Part shown: one piece after another, positions 27,776-36,568 of the stretch
Layout of the letters: every line of letters starts with the position of its first letter
How positions within the stretch are numbered: the first letter of the stretch is position 1
From: Flammeovirga pectinis
GTDB lineage: Bacteria > Bacteroidota > Bacteroidia > Cytophagales > Flammeovirgaceae
Length of the DNA stretch: 64,000 nt
Reading direction: 5' to 3'
NCBI RefSeq assembly: GCF_003970675.1
Contig: NZ_CP034562.1
Coordinates: 2,356,001-2,420,000 of the forward strand
Position numbers and translations under genes: made by a program
Notes under the pieces: generated by a model
The model's input: only the letters and a program-made list of their open reading frames with translations
What the model was told of the DNA's origin: nothing
Databases searched by the model: none

Positions 27776-29020
27776 ATGCAACTAACCATTTTATTATTCA
27801 TTACGTTGGCTCTTTTTTCAACAAAGGATGCTTTCTCTCAAGAAGATGAAAATAGATATACTACCCTAAATAAAGAGTATATATCAAAACATACTTTTCA
27901 TTTCAATATTCAGAAAAACAAATTTTATGGTGAAGGAGCTAAATTACTCGAATATAAAATTTCGTTAGCTCAATTTTTAATTTTAGGTGAATATCATGGT
28001 TCTTCTCAAATTTCCAAATTCACAAAAACACTTATTCCTGTTCTAAAAGAAAATACATTTGATGTCGCTGTTTTTGAAATTGGACCTAATTCAGCAAAAA
28101 AAATTAGAGATATCACTAAAGACAGTGAAAATCTCACTAAAGATTTATACAACTTCTACACAAAAAATTATTTCAAAAAAGTAGATGACATTGTTATTCC
28201 ATTTTTAGATAATAAGGAGGATGCTTTATTTTTAGAAGATTTAGCGAAAAACAACTTCAAAATATGGGGGTGTGATCAGGAATATTATACGGCTGTTTTA
28301 TTTCTAGGAGATGAAATTGTTTCTCAAGTTAATTATAGACCTGACTTTGAAAAAATACAAGAAACCTGGTATAAAGCAAAACAAGATATTATAACTTTAT
28401 ACATTAAAGATCAAAATAAAAAAATTAAAATTTTTGAAGAGATAAAATCAAATAAAAACTTTAATAAGTTTTCTAATTTTTTCACCGAAAAGGATACTGT
28501 CGCATTTCAAATTTTAAATGATTTAACCATAAGTTGGGATATTTATACTAATTACCGTAGATCTCATAAAGATCGTGTAATGCTTATTAGAGAGTACTTT
28601 TTAAAACAATACTCTACAAATGAAGTTCGGAAACCAAATTCAAAATATTTTATCAAAATTGGGGGATTACATGCTGGTAAAAAAGCTATTTCTTTGGGTA
28701 ATTATGACATAGGAGCCTTAACTGAAGAACTTGCATTATTAAATGGCACAAAAAGTATCAATATTCATTTTAAACCAGCTTACTCTGATAATAATACCGA
28801 GTATATGAAATACCTTCATTTATTTACTCAGTTTGGTCAAAAAGATCAATGGACAATTATTGACCTAAATTCAATTTCTAAAGATATTCAAAATGGAAAA
28901 ATTTCCTTAATCGGAATAAAACAATATCGAGATATCAAAGAAGAAATAGATAATTACGATTTACTGATTATCCCTCCTAATGACTATAATCCATCACCTA
29001 ATTATGGAACTATGCAATAG
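27776..29020 (+). CDS. Exported erythromycin-esterase/ChaN-like family protein
   Basis: 414 residues from the ATG at 27776. The frame opens 19 codons earlier, but this Met starts a good signal peptide (QLTILLFITLALFSTKDAFSQ). Near residue 70 it has FLILGEYHGSSQISKF, then FDVAVFEIGPNS, IWGCDQEY and, late in the protein, IKIGGLHAGKKA. This ordering of Glu/His motifs resembles the EreA/ChaN-like superfamily. Members include esterases and haem-binding proteins, so the reaction cannot be named. It lies alone, divergent from ileS. Confidence 0.5.
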   Translation: MQLTILLFITLALFSTKDAFSQEDENRYTTLNKEYISKHTFHFNIQKNKFYGEGAKLLEYKISLAQFLILGEYHGSSQISKFTKTLIPVLKENTFDVAVFEIGPNSAKKIRDITKDSENLTKDLYNFYTKNYFKKVDDIVIPFLDNKEDALFLEDLAKNNFKIWGCDQEYYTAVLFLGDEIVSQVNYRPDFEKIQETWYKAKQDIITLYIKDQNKKIKIFEEIKSNKNFNKFSNFFTEKDTVAFQILNDLTISWDIYTNYRRSHKDRVMLIREYFLKQYSTNEVRKPNSKYFIKIGGLHAGKKAISLGNYDIGALTEELALLNGTKSINIHFKPAYSDNNTEYMKYLHLFTQFGQKDQWTIIDLNSISKDIQNGKISLIGIKQYRDIKEEIDNYDLLIIPPNDYNPSPNYGTMQ

Positions 29021-29063
29021 GGATTCATACAAAATTTAATAACTCAATAAGATCAAAATTGAC

Positions 29064-29071
29064 TATATTTG
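29064..29071 (+). promoter_or_regulatory. -7 element before the tandem membrane-protein pair
   Basis: TATATTTG matches TAnnTTTG exactly and ends 22 bases before the ATG of the first gene. It overlaps an inverted pair GATCAAA (29051-29057)/TTTGATC (29068-29074). Confidence 0.4.
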
Positions 29072-29093
29072 ATCAACCAACTTAAACTATAAA

Positions 29094-29681
29094 ATGCCAA
29101 AAACCTCTTCACTAATTGTAAATGATAAACCTGAACTTGCTTTTTACACTTCCAATAAATGCATATATATCCCAATAGATAGAAATGGAATAGATATTTC
29201 ACATAAAAACATTGATGACAAATTAAAAAAACTAAGAAATATCGTTGAAAAAAGTTCGCTTTTATTATTAGGAGTAGAAATGATAAGTGTTAGTTATTTA
29301 TTGTACACCTATGGACTAGATTATTTTAATTTATGGGACGCTCTTGAAACTTCAACTCAAATAGTAGAACTAAGTATTATACCCGGAACATATCTTCTCA
29401 GTAAATACCAACCAAAAAAGTATTCTCGTTTTAATACTTTTCTGAGTATAGACGAACATTATATTTATATAAAATTAGGTCTATACAAAATAGATAAAGT
29501 AGCCCTTTCGTCTATAAAAAACTTTACTATTAAACCCAATAAATATAACATTACTTACTTAAATCTTGAATTACATAATGGCAAGACCACTAAAATAAAA
29601 TGGTTTCAAAGTTTTTTAATTAAAGAGCAACAAGTTGTAATAGATGCTTTTTTAAGAGAATTTCAAAACAGGATCAAATAA
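29094..29681 (+). CDS. Small membrane protein, first of a tandem paralog pair
   Basis: 195 residues. The start KCIYIPIDRNGIDISHKN is followed by a helical region and two hydrophobic segments (about 60-105). The C-terminal ~85 residues are mixed alpha/beta (HYIYIKLGLYKIDKVALSSI, LNLELHNGKTTKIKWF), resembling a PH-like domain on the cytoplasmic side of two membrane helices. The next gene encodes a protein with the same layout, overlapping its stop by one base. I do not recognise a named family. No function is proposed. Confidence 0.6.
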   Translation: MPKTSSLIVNDKPELAFYTSNKCIYIPIDRNGIDISHKNIDDKLKKLRNIVEKSSLLLLGVEMISVSYLLYTYGLDYFNLWDALETSTQIVELSIIPGTYLLSKYQPKKYSRFNTFLSIDEHYIYIKLGLYKIDKVALSSIKNFTIKPNKYNITYLNLELHNGKTTKIKWFQSFLIKEQQVVIDAFLREFQNRIK

Positions 29682-30226
29682 TGCTTATTCCAACACTTCA
29701 AAAGTGCTTGATCGAATCTTCAAAAAAAGAAGTCTACATTCCTGTGGATATTCATGGGCACATCAGTCTAAAAAACAACAAAATTGTAAAGTGGCCACTT
29801 AGAATTATAATTTCTATCCTTGGGATCTTTGAAGCATATCAACTTTCTTCAGGAATATATTCTTTTGGATTAAATGGGGTTGAATTAATAGATATCATTG
29901 GACTATCTACAGCTACTATACCAATAATATTATATCCTACATTCCTATTTAAACCAAAAAAAGCTTGGCCTTTCAAGTTTATCTGCTTTGAAAAAGAACA
30001 CTTCATATTTAATTTCAAATGGAAAACCACCAATATTAGGTACGATAACATTGTAAGGTTTCAATGTTTTACTCATGGTATTAGTGCTTCAAATATTGAA
30101 TTTACTTTAAAGGATGGATCTTCTAAAACTGCTACTTGGTTTCCTACTAATGAAAATAAAACTCAATTAGAAATGAGACTTTCTATTCAAGATGAATTGA
30201 ATAAAAGGATTGATTTAAACAGATAA
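29681..30226 (+). CDS. Small membrane protein, second of a tandem paralog pair
   Basis: 181 residues. Its stop-start junction TAATG overlaps the previous gene, implying translational coupling. It matches the first protein position by position: KEVYIPVDIHGHISLKNNK near the start, two membrane helices (about 40-90), a FKPKKAWPF loop matching YQPKKYSRF, and a C-terminal PH-like part with IEFTLKDGSSKTATWF. Sequence identity looks low, so the duplication is old. The pair may form a heterodimer; this is inference from coupling and shared layout. Confidence 0.6.
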   Translation: MLIPTLQKCLIESSKKEVYIPVDIHGHISLKNNKIVKWPLRIIISILGIFEAYQLSSGIYSFGLNGVELIDIIGLSTATIPIILYPTFLFKPKKAWPFKFICFEKEHFIFNFKWKTTNIRYDNIVRFQCFTHGISASNIEFTLKDGSSKTATWFPTNENKTQLEMRLSIQDELNKRIDLNR

Positions 30227-30275
30227 ATCTATAATTTAGATAGAATTTACTATTTCAATCTCAAATCTACTTTAT

Positions 30276-31343
30276 ATGTTAATAAAAAAGTATTATTCTA
30301 TTAAAGACATGACCTTTTGGACAAGGCATGAAACTTTACTTTTTATTCTTATTGCCAGTATTCCCACTGTAGCCTATGTTATTTTTGCTCAAAAATGGTT
30401 AGTACTACCATGGACTCCAATTGCTCTTGTTGGTACTGCCGTTGCGTTTGTTGTTGGTTTTAGAAACAATGCAGTTTATGACAGGTTATGGGAAGGACGA
30501 AAAATTTGGGGAGGTATAGTTAATTCATCTCGATCATTTTCTATTCTTGTAAGCGATACAGTAACAAATGAATATGCAAATGATAGTAACAAGCTTTCTG
30601 AAGAAGAACTTAAGAAGGAGCGTATTACTATAATTTACAGACACCTTGCTTGGCTCACAGCTTTACGATACGCTATGCGTACTAAAAAACAGTGGGAAAC
30701 TTTTATGGAACATAAAACAAATAGAGAATGGGCAAGTAGAATTAATATTCCTGAGTTTGAAATTGATGAAAAAGAGGCTATTAGTGAATATCTTTCCGAT
30801 GCTGAATTAGCTATTGTAATGAAAGCACCAAATAAATGTACTGTAATTCAAAAATTACAATCTCAACATTTAAGAAAATTAAAAGAAAGAGGATTGATCT
30901 GGGAGTTTTCTTTTTTAGCTCTTGAAGGGCATTTAAAAGATTTAATTGCATTACAGGGTAAAAGTGAAAGGATTAAAAACTTCCCTTATCCTAGGCAATA
31001 TGCTAGTTTAAATGTCTATTTTGTATGGATATTTCTACTCTTATTACCGTTAGGGATTATTCCTGAGTTCGCAAAAATTGGGCAAATTGTAGCAGAAAGT
31101 TTTCCTATAATTGGTAAATACTTTGTATGGTTTTCAATCCCTTTTTCAACTTTGGTATCATGGGTTTTCCATACCATGGAGCGCATTGGAACTGTAGGAG
31201 AAAATCCTTTTGAAGGTTCTGGAAATGATGTCCCAATTTCTACTATTGCAAGAGGTATTGAAATTGATATTAGAACTTGTGTCGAAGAAGACCCTGAAAA
31301 TATTCCGAAACCATTTGAAGTTAGATTAAATATTCAAATGTAA
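30276..31343 (+). CDS. Bestrophin-family channel protein
   Basis: 355 residues. It opens with SIKDMTFWTRHETLLFILIAS and contains the family-typical GTAVAFVVGFRNNAVYDRLWEGRKIWGGIVNSSR (about 55-88, shown in the translation), a cytoplasmic helical section, and a second hydrophobic pair (about 255-300) leading to GTVGENPFEGSGNDVPIS, the conserved acidic/Pro turn of bestrophins. Bacterial bestrophins form pentameric ion channels in the inner membrane; the bacterial homologue KpBest is sodium-selective. The gene is 49 bases after the tandem pair and may share its transcript. It ends at a clear terminator. Confidence 0.88.
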   Translation: MLIKKYYSIKDMTFWTRHETLLFILIASIPTVAYVIFAQKWLVLPWTPIALVGTAVAFVVGFRNNAVYDRLWEGRKIWGGIVNSSRSFSILVSDTVTNEYANDSNKLSEEELKKERITIIYRHLAWLTALRYAMRTKKQWETFMEHKTNREWASRINIPEFEIDEKEAISEYLSDAELAIVMKAPNKCTVIQKLQSQHLRKLKERGLIWEFSFLALEGHLKDLIALQGKSERIKNFPYPRQYASLNVYFVWIFLLLLPLGIIPEFAKIGQIVAESFPIIGKYFVWFSIPFSTLVSWVFHTMERIGTVGENPFEGSGNDVPISTIARGIEIDIRTCVEEDPENIPKPFEVRLNIQM

Positions 31344-31352
31344 ATCAATAAT

Positions 31353-31386
31353 AAAGGAAATAGCTTAACGGTTATTTCCTTTTTTA
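31353..31386 (+). terminator. Terminator after the bestrophin gene
   Basis: AAAGGAAATA (31353-31362) pairs with TATTTCCTTT (31373-31382), followed by more T on the plus strand. Confidence 0.8.
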
Positions 31387-31459
31387 GCTTTTGATAGCTA
31401 CCAAACTACCTATTAACAGAAAAAAGTTGACGAAAGTCACCAAAATTGAATTTATTCTC

Positions 31460-31467
31460 TACTTTTG
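31460..31467 (+). promoter_or_regulatory. -7 element for the following small gene
   Basis: TACTTTTG matches TAnnTTTG exactly and gives a leader of about 45 bases before the ATG at 31519. No -33 element at the usual spacing. A small TGAC-GAAA-GTCA hairpin lies upstream at 31428-31439. Confidence 0.4.
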
Positions 31468-31518
31468 TATTACTAGACATTTTTATCTGTTTAACCACTT
31501 CTCTTCTACTGTGCAACT

Positions 31519-31902
31519 ATGGAATATTCCATTTCAATTACCGAAAAAAGTATTAATTTAATCTTATCAGGTTCACCTTCCTCTCAGAGACTATTAACTG
31601 CTCTAAGTGAAGTATCTTCTGAATTAAAAAAAATATCGATTCCTATTCTTTTTATCAATGGTGAGTTATTAGATAAACCTTTTATTTTACAAGATCGATT
31701 TTACATTTTCACTTGTCTAAAAGAGTTGAATATTGATAAAGCAACTAAAATTGTCATACAATCTAAAGATGACACTGCTAATAGAGATTTATTAGAAATG
31801 ATGGCAAAAAATAGAGGTTGGCTATTAAAACATTTCAACTCAAAAAACCTTGCTGAAAGATTTATTGATAAGATTCACAATCCATCAATTTATATAAAAT
31901 AA
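31519..31902 (+). CDS. Small protein with possible SpoIIAA/STAS-like fold
   Basis: 127 residues, soluble, no Cys motif or signal peptide. Alternating strands and helices (ISIPILFINGELLD, KATKIVIQSKDD) and a C-terminal helix with NSKNLAERFIDKI resemble SpoIIAA-like/STAS proteins by pattern only; no diagnostic motif is present. It is a single gene between terminators. The closing stem at 31903 faces the esterase gene. Confidence 0.45.
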   Translation: MEYSISITEKSINLILSGSPSSQRLLTALSEVSSELKKISIPILFINGELLDKPFILQDRFYIFTCLKELNIDKATKIVIQSKDDTANRDLLEMMAKNRGWLLKHFNSKNLAERFIDKIHNPSIYIK

Positions 31903-31933
31903 AACACCTTAGCTATTTATAAACTAAGGCGTT
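31903..31933 (-). terminator. Terminator of the alpha/beta-hydrolase (esterase) gene
   Basis: AACACCTTAG (31903-31912) and CTAAGGCGTT (31924-31933) pair with one G-U wobble on the minus strand and are followed by a U-rich tail. It also lies at the 3' end of the plus-strand small gene. Confidence 0.65.
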
Positions 31934-31939
31934 CCATAA

Positions 31940-32773
31940 TTATTTTTCTTGATTGACTACCCTATTAACTTCCTTAATCAAAAGTGGCAAAGCAGGGTAA
32001 ACCATTCCATGGTCATAACCATCTAGTTCCATAATTCTAGTATCAGTATGCCCAGCAACTTTCATCATTCTGTACATATACGCATTTTCTTCATACCTAC
32101 CCAATAATTCTAATTCCCTATCTCCAGTAATCAATAATAACGGAGGAGCGTCTTTTCTAACATGAAACAAAGGAGCTAAATCATCTATTATAGGTTGTTT
32201 ACCATCAATCCCCCTTTCTTCTCTTACTGTAAAGTGGGTAATACAATGTCCACTAAAAGGAATTAAACCAGCAATATCATTTGCGTCAATATTGTATTTT
32301 GCTAAATATTTTTTATCCAAACCAACCATACTAGCAAGGTACCCTCCTGCTGAATGTCCTGAAATAAATATTTTATCTGGGTTACCACCGTATTTTTCAA
32401 TATTCTTAAATGTCCAAGCCACAGCAGCAGCAGCATCTTCAATATAAGCAGGTGCTTTTACTTTTGGGTATAATCTATAATTTACCCCAATAACCGCAAC
32501 TCCTTTATTTTTTAGTGCATCTGGAATTTCCTTGTTACCATTTACAAGTCCTCCCCCATGAAACCAAACAATTGTAGGAAAATCTTTTTTATTTTTTGGA
32601 TAGTAGACATCTACAACACAACGCTCATTTATATAAGCATTTGCCTGTCTTGTTACTTCATCATAATAATGTACACTTTCTTCAATATCATACTTTATTT
32701 TATCCTTCTGACAGAATACACTTGTTGATAGAAGTAAGAATAAAGAAGTTAATAATAGGTTATTCATTTTCAT
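31940..32773 (-). CDS. Exported alpha/beta hydrolase of the carboxylesterase/HSL type
   Basis: 277 residues. A signal peptide ends near TSVFCQ (about residue 21). The oxyanion motif is IVWFHGGGLVNG, the nucleophile elbow is ISGHSAGGYLAS, the acid lies in LLITGDRELE, and the His is in DGYDHGMVYPA. This set is typical of BD-FAE/esterase-lipase (HSL, family IV) enzymes, which remove acyl or feruloyl-type esters outside the cytoplasm. The substrate is unknown. It begins 65 bases after aroB on the same strand, but an aroB terminator lies between them. Confidence 0.82.
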   Translation of the reverse strand: MKMNNLLLTSLFLLLSTSVFCQKDKIKYDIEESVHYYDEVTRQANAYINERCVVDVYYPKNKKDFPTIVWFHGGGLVNGNKEIPDALKNKGVAVIGVNYRLYPKVKAPAYIEDAAAAVAWTFKNIEKYGGNPDKIFISGHSAGGYLASMVGLDKKYLAKYNIDANDIAGLIPFSGHCITHFTVREERGIDGKQPIIDDLAPLFHVRKDAPPLLLITGDRELELLGRYEENAYMYRMMKVAGHTDTRIMELDGYDHGMVYPALPLLIKEVNRVVNQEK

Positions 32774-32787
32774 TTCATTTTTTAACT

Positions 32788-32815
32788 AAAAAAGGTGAAA
32801 TCACTTTCACCTTTT
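32788..32815 (-). terminator. Terminator of aroB
   Basis: AAAAGGTGAAA (32790-32800) and TTTCACCTTTT (32805-32815) form an 11-bp stem with a TCAC loop and a U-run on the minus strand. Confidence 0.85.
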
Positions 32816-32838
32816 CAAAATATTTTTCATATCAATGC

Positions 32839-33873
32839 TTAAAGACTCATATAATATTTATATGCTTCTTCAATATCCGACCATTCAATAAATTGATCGT
32901 AAGTACACGTTCCAATACCTGATAGTAACGAGAAACTTAATTTCTTACCCGTATTCTTCTTATCCTGTAAAAGGTAAGCATATAGATGCTCTAAATCAGA
33001 TTCTTTAATTTCTACTTTTCCGTAAACAGAAAGAATATATTCTTGAATCTCTTTTAGTTCGCTTTCTTTTAATCCTGTAAACTTTGTAGATAGATATGCT
33101 TCTGCTATCATTCCTACAGCAATTGCCTCACCATGTAAAAGTTTTCTACCTGGAATATCTAATAGATAACTTTCAATTGCATGGCCAGCTGTGTGTCCAA
33201 AATTCAAGATTTTCCTCATTCCTTTTTCTGTTGGGTCTGAAGTTACAACTCCATCTTTTATATTGATAGAATGAGGAATTATTGTTGCTAAATCTTGCTC
33301 TTTTAAAGGCTTTTTTGATACAGTATTCCAATGTTTTGCATCAGCAATCAAACAATGTTTTATTACTTCTGCAAACCCCGAACGTAATTCATTAGGAGGT
33401 AGTGTATTAATAAATTCCGGATAAATTAGCACCATATCAGGAATATTAAATACACCAATATGATTCTTCAATTTACCAAAATCAATTCCTAATTTACCAC
33501 CAACACTTGCATCTACTTGCGATAACAAAGTTGTAGGCATTTGCCAAAAGTCTATACCACGTTTGTATGTAGAAGCACAGAATCCACCCATATCTCCGAT
33601 TACTCCACCACCTAGATCAAGAACGGCTGCTTTTCTGTCAAAGCCAGCGTTTGTTAGTTCTTGCCAAATATGCTGACAGGTATCTAAAGTTTTATTTTCT
33701 TCTCCACTTACCACCTCAATTAAAATATGTTCTGGTAATAAAGAAGAAACTAGAGGGTAACAATCTCTTTTTGTATTCTCATCAACAATTACAGCTAAGC
33801 TAGTATAGCCTTGTAAGTTTTTAAAAGTTGATGCGTCTAGTTCTGATAAAAAGGATACTTTATTAATACTCAT
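32839..33873 (-). CDS. aroB: 3-dehydroquinate synthase
   Basis: 344 residues. It carries the NAD/substrate motifs AAVLDLGGGVIGDMGGFCAS, FWQMPTTLLSQVDASVGGKLGID, and the zinc-binding set GFAEVIKHC, ILNFGHTAGHAIES and LHGEAIAVGM (Glu and two His). It converts DAHP to 3-dehydroquinate, the second step of the shikimate pathway, in the cytoplasm. The enzyme that makes its substrate (DAHP synthase) is encoded just upstream on the same strand, but a terminator separates the two, so expression may be partly uncoupled. An 8-bp inverted repeat AATGAGTA/TACTCATT (33890-33915) lies just before the start. Confidence 0.95.
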   Translation of the reverse strand: MSINKVSFLSELDASTFKNLQGYTSLAVIVDENTKRDCYPLVSSLLPEHILIEVVSGEENKTLDTCQHIWQELTNAGFDRKAAVLDLGGGVIGDMGGFCASTYKRGIDFWQMPTTLLSQVDASVGGKLGIDFGKLKNHIGVFNIPDMVLIYPEFINTLPPNELRSGFAEVIKHCLIADAKHWNTVSKKPLKEQDLATIIPHSINIKDGVVTSDPTEKGMRKILNFGHTAGHAIESYLLDIPGRKLLHGEAIAVGMIAEAYLSTKFTGLKESELKEIQEYILSVYGKVEIKESDLEHLYAYLLQDKKNTGKKLSFSLLSGIGTCTYDQFIEWSDIEEAYKYYMSL

Positions 33874-33930
33874 GGAAGAAGTAAAAAGTAATGAGTATAT
33901 GTAACACTACTCATTTAGCTTAAAAGAAAA

Positions 33931-33960
33931 AGGTGGTATCACAATTAAGTGGTACCACCT
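33931..33960 (-). terminator. Terminator between the DAHP synthase gene and aroB
   Basis: AGGTGGTATCAC (33931-33942) and GTGGTACCACCT (33949-33960) form a 12-bp stem with one wobble, followed by a U-rich tail on the minus strand. It separates two genes of the same pathway. Confidence 0.8.
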
Positions 33961-33989
33961 CTAATATATTTTGATGTGAGTACCTCAGC

Positions 33990-35084
33990 TTACGCTTTTT
34001 CAGTATTCACAACTGCAGTTTGAAGACGAATAGACTCATCGTGAACCAATTTGAATAATTGTTCCATGAAGTTCTTGCTTAAACCTAATTTAGCAGCTTG
34101 TTCTGGACGGTTTTGGAAGATATCGATCCAACGACCTGCCTGGAATACAGTAAGGTTGTTATCTCTTTTGTAATCTCCAATTTCGTTTACAACTTCCATT
34201 CTTTGCCCTAAAACGTCAACTAATTCGTTATCTAAACGGTCAATTTTTGAACGTAAAGTATCTAATTTAGTATTCACTTCTTCAGCGTCTGTAGAAGATT
34301 TCTTGATTTTCACTTCATTCAAGATTTCAGCTAAACGAGCTGGAGTAACTTGTTGCGAAGCATCAGACCATGCATTATCAGGATCTCTGTGTGTTTCGAT
34401 CATTAAACCATCAAAGTCTAAATCGATTGCTTTCTGAGAAACTGGTAAAATAAGATCTCTTGTACCACCAATATGAGATGGGTCACAGATTAATGGAAGG
34501 TTAGGAATCTCCGTTTTTAACGCGATTGCTAATTTCCACATAGGGATATTTCTATATTTAGTTTTCTCAAAAGATGAGAAACCACGGTGAATACCTGCAA
34601 TTTGACGAATACCAGCACCATAGATACGCTCTATAGCACCTCTCCATAATGCAACATCAGGATTGATAGGGTTCTTGATCATAACAGGAACATCCTTCAC
34701 ACCTTTCAATGCATCAGCAATTTCTTGGATAGTAAATGGGTTAACAGTACTACGCGCTCCAATCCAAAGAACATCTACACCATACTTAAGTGCTAACTCA
34801 ACATGTTGAGCATTAGCTACCTCAGTAGTAATAGGCATATTTAATTCTTTCTTAACGTTGGCAAACCACTTCAAACCTTCTTCACCAATACCTTCGAATG
34901 AACCTGGTCTCGTACGAGGTTTCCAGATACCAGCACGAAGCATAGTGATATCAATTGAATCTTTAATCTGACGGCAAGTCTCCATTAACTGCTCTTCAGA
35001 CTCTGCACTACATGGACCTGCTATAGCTATAGGACCGCCGTTCTTAACGACCGACCAGCTTTCTAATGATTGTATATCTTTCAT
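33990..35084 (-). CDS. Bifunctional DAHP synthase / chorismate mutase
   Basis: 364 residues. Residues about 1-262 are a DAHP synthase of the KDO8P-synthase-like class (IAIAGPCSAESEEQ, MLRAGIWKPRTRPGSFEGIG, WIGARSTVNPF, PLICDPSHIGG, GLMIETHRDPD). Residues about 270-358 are an AroQ-type chorismate mutase (LDTLRSKIDRLDNELVDVLGQRM, IGDYKRDNN). The fusion joins the first step of the shikimate pathway with the branch to phenylalanine and tyrosine; in such fusions the mutase domain often mediates feedback control by prephenate. Bacteroidota commonly have this arrangement. aroB lies downstream. TAATTTTG (35124-35117, minus strand) is a possible -7 box. Confidence 0.94.
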   Translation of the reverse strand: MKDIQSLESWSVVKNGGPIAIAGPCSAESEEQLMETCRQIKDSIDITMLRAGIWKPRTRPGSFEGIGEEGLKWFANVKKELNMPITTEVANAQHVELALKYGVDVLWIGARSTVNPFTIQEIADALKGVKDVPVMIKNPINPDVALWRGAIERIYGAGIRQIAGIHRGFSSFEKTKYRNIPMWKLAIALKTEIPNLPLICDPSHIGGTRDLILPVSQKAIDLDFDGLMIETHRDPDNAWSDASQQVTPARLAEILNEVKIKKSSTDAEEVNTKLDTLRSKIDRLDNELVDVLGQRMEVVNEIGDYKRDNNLTVFQAGRWIDIFQNRPEQAAKLGLSKNFMEQLFKLVHDESIRLQTAVVNTEKA

Positions 35085-35368
35085 ATCAGATTAATTTTCG
35101 ATAGTATAGTAATTCTCAAAATTACAAAAAATAAAATTTAAACCATGAAATCTTGAAATAATTAAACGAATTAACATATATTTTTAATTATTTACAAAAT
35201 TAATGAGTGTTCAAAATAAATTTCACATCACTTAATTACCAATAATATGTTAATTTGTTTGAGTATTGATTGCATAGCATGTAAATAAAAAGGATAATTG
35301 TAATGTAAAAGAGTAGTAGACTTTAAAGTGTATTTATTACCTTTACGTTAAATTACATTATAAGTAGC

Positions 35369-36424
35369 GTGACAAAAGATACAGAAAACACACAATCGCT
35401 TGATAATCAAGAAGAATTACCGAACATCTCTAAGATAGCTGTTATCGGAGGAGGTAGTTGGGCAACTGCATTGGTAAAAATATTATCCGATGGAGGTTCT
35501 TCTACTTTGCATTGGTGGATAAGAAATCAATCTGACATTGATCATATCAAGCAATATCATTCTAACCCACGATATCTTCCTTCTGCAAAAATATCAACAG
35601 ATAAGGTAATTCCCTTTAACAATATAAAAGATGCTATAAAAGGAGCGAATTGTATTCTTTTGGCTGTACCAGCCGCTTTCGTCTTAGATGCTATTAAAGA
35701 CCTCACCCCTGAAGATTTTAAAGATAAATACGTTATTTCTGCAATTAAAGGGTTAATCCCAGACCAACACATTCTTGTAACAGAGCACATTGAAAGAAAT
35801 TTTGGTGTACACCACAAGAAAGTTGCTGTTATTGGCGGACCCTGCCACGCTGAAGAGGTAGCAATGGAAAAGCAAGCGTACCTAACAATTGCTTCTGGAA
35901 GTAAACGTTTTGGAACTGCTCTAGCAGATGCTATGAGTAATAGATATATTAAAACATCCTCTATACGTGATATTTACGGAGTTGAGTATTCTGCAGTAAT
36001 GAAAAACATTGTAGCCATATCTTGTGGAATCGCACATGGATTAGGTTACGGAGATAATTTCCAAGCTGTATTAGTTTCTAATGCAATGCAAGAAGTACAA
36101 TACTTCTTAAAAGCTGCATATCATATTAAAAGAAACCTTCTAGGCACAGCATACCTAGGTGACATGTTGGTGACTTCTTATTCTCAATTTAGTAGAAATA
36201 GAACATTCGGCAACATGATCGGGCATGGTTATTCTGTAAAGGCCGCTCAATTAGAAATGCAAATGGTTGCTGAAGGTTACTATGCTGTTAAAAGCATTTT
36301 TGAAATTGCTAAAAGATTAAATATTGAAAACGACCTCCCTATTACAAGAGCCGTTTATAATATTTTATACGAACGCATTTCTCCAATCATAGAATTTAGA
36401 ATTCTTAAAGAGCAATTAAACTAA
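35369..36424 (+). CDS. gpsA: Glycerol-3-phosphate dehydrogenase [NAD(P)+]
   Basis: 351 residues from a GTG start. It is about 20 residues longer than usual because of a polar N-terminal extension (TKDTENTQSLDNQEELPN). The dinucleotide motif is IAVIGGGSWATAL (about 23-35), the typical GSWGTA having Ala for Gly. Later motifs are CILLAVPAAFV, VISAIKGLIPD, VIGGPCHAEEVA and YSAVMKNIVAISCGIAHGLGYGDN with the catalytic Lys. It supplies sn-glycerol-3-phosphate for phospholipid synthesis. The GTG start is the first in-frame candidate; a start nearer the Rossmann motif cannot be excluded. Own terminator at 36500. Confidence 0.93.
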   Translation: MTKDTENTQSLDNQEELPNISKIAVIGGGSWATALVKILSDGGSSTLHWWIRNQSDIDHIKQYHSNPRYLPSAKISTDKVIPFNNIKDAIKGANCILLAVPAAFVLDAIKDLTPEDFKDKYVISAIKGLIPDQHILVTEHIERNFGVHHKKVAVIGGPCHAEEVAMEKQAYLTIASGSKRFGTALADAMSNRYIKTSSIRDIYGVEYSAVMKNIVAISCGIAHGLGYGDNFQAVLVSNAMQEVQYFLKAAYHIKRNLLGTAYLGDMLVTSYSQFSRNRTFGNMIGHGYSVKAAQLEMQMVAEGYYAVKSIFEIAKRLNIENDLPITRAVYNILYERISPIIEFRILKEQLN

Positions 36425-36499
36425 CTGATATCAATTACGTATTTACTAACATTACTATCTCTTCATTACCAATAAGAAAAAACACCAAATATATATATT

Positions 36500-36527
36500 A
36501 AAGAGGTAGTTTAGGCTACCTCTTTTT
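36500..36527 (+). terminator. Terminator of gpsA
   Basis: AAAGAGGTAG (36500-36509) and CTACCTCTTT (36516-36525) with a T-run. Confidence 0.85.
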
Positions 36528-36568
36528 ACAACCAACCACATACACATAAATTAATTATTTACACTCAC

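Noticed and set aside
34000-36500. Shikimate-type gene cluster as a horizontally acquired block
   Set aside because: Base composition and codon use look like the neighbours, and the genes are core metabolism.
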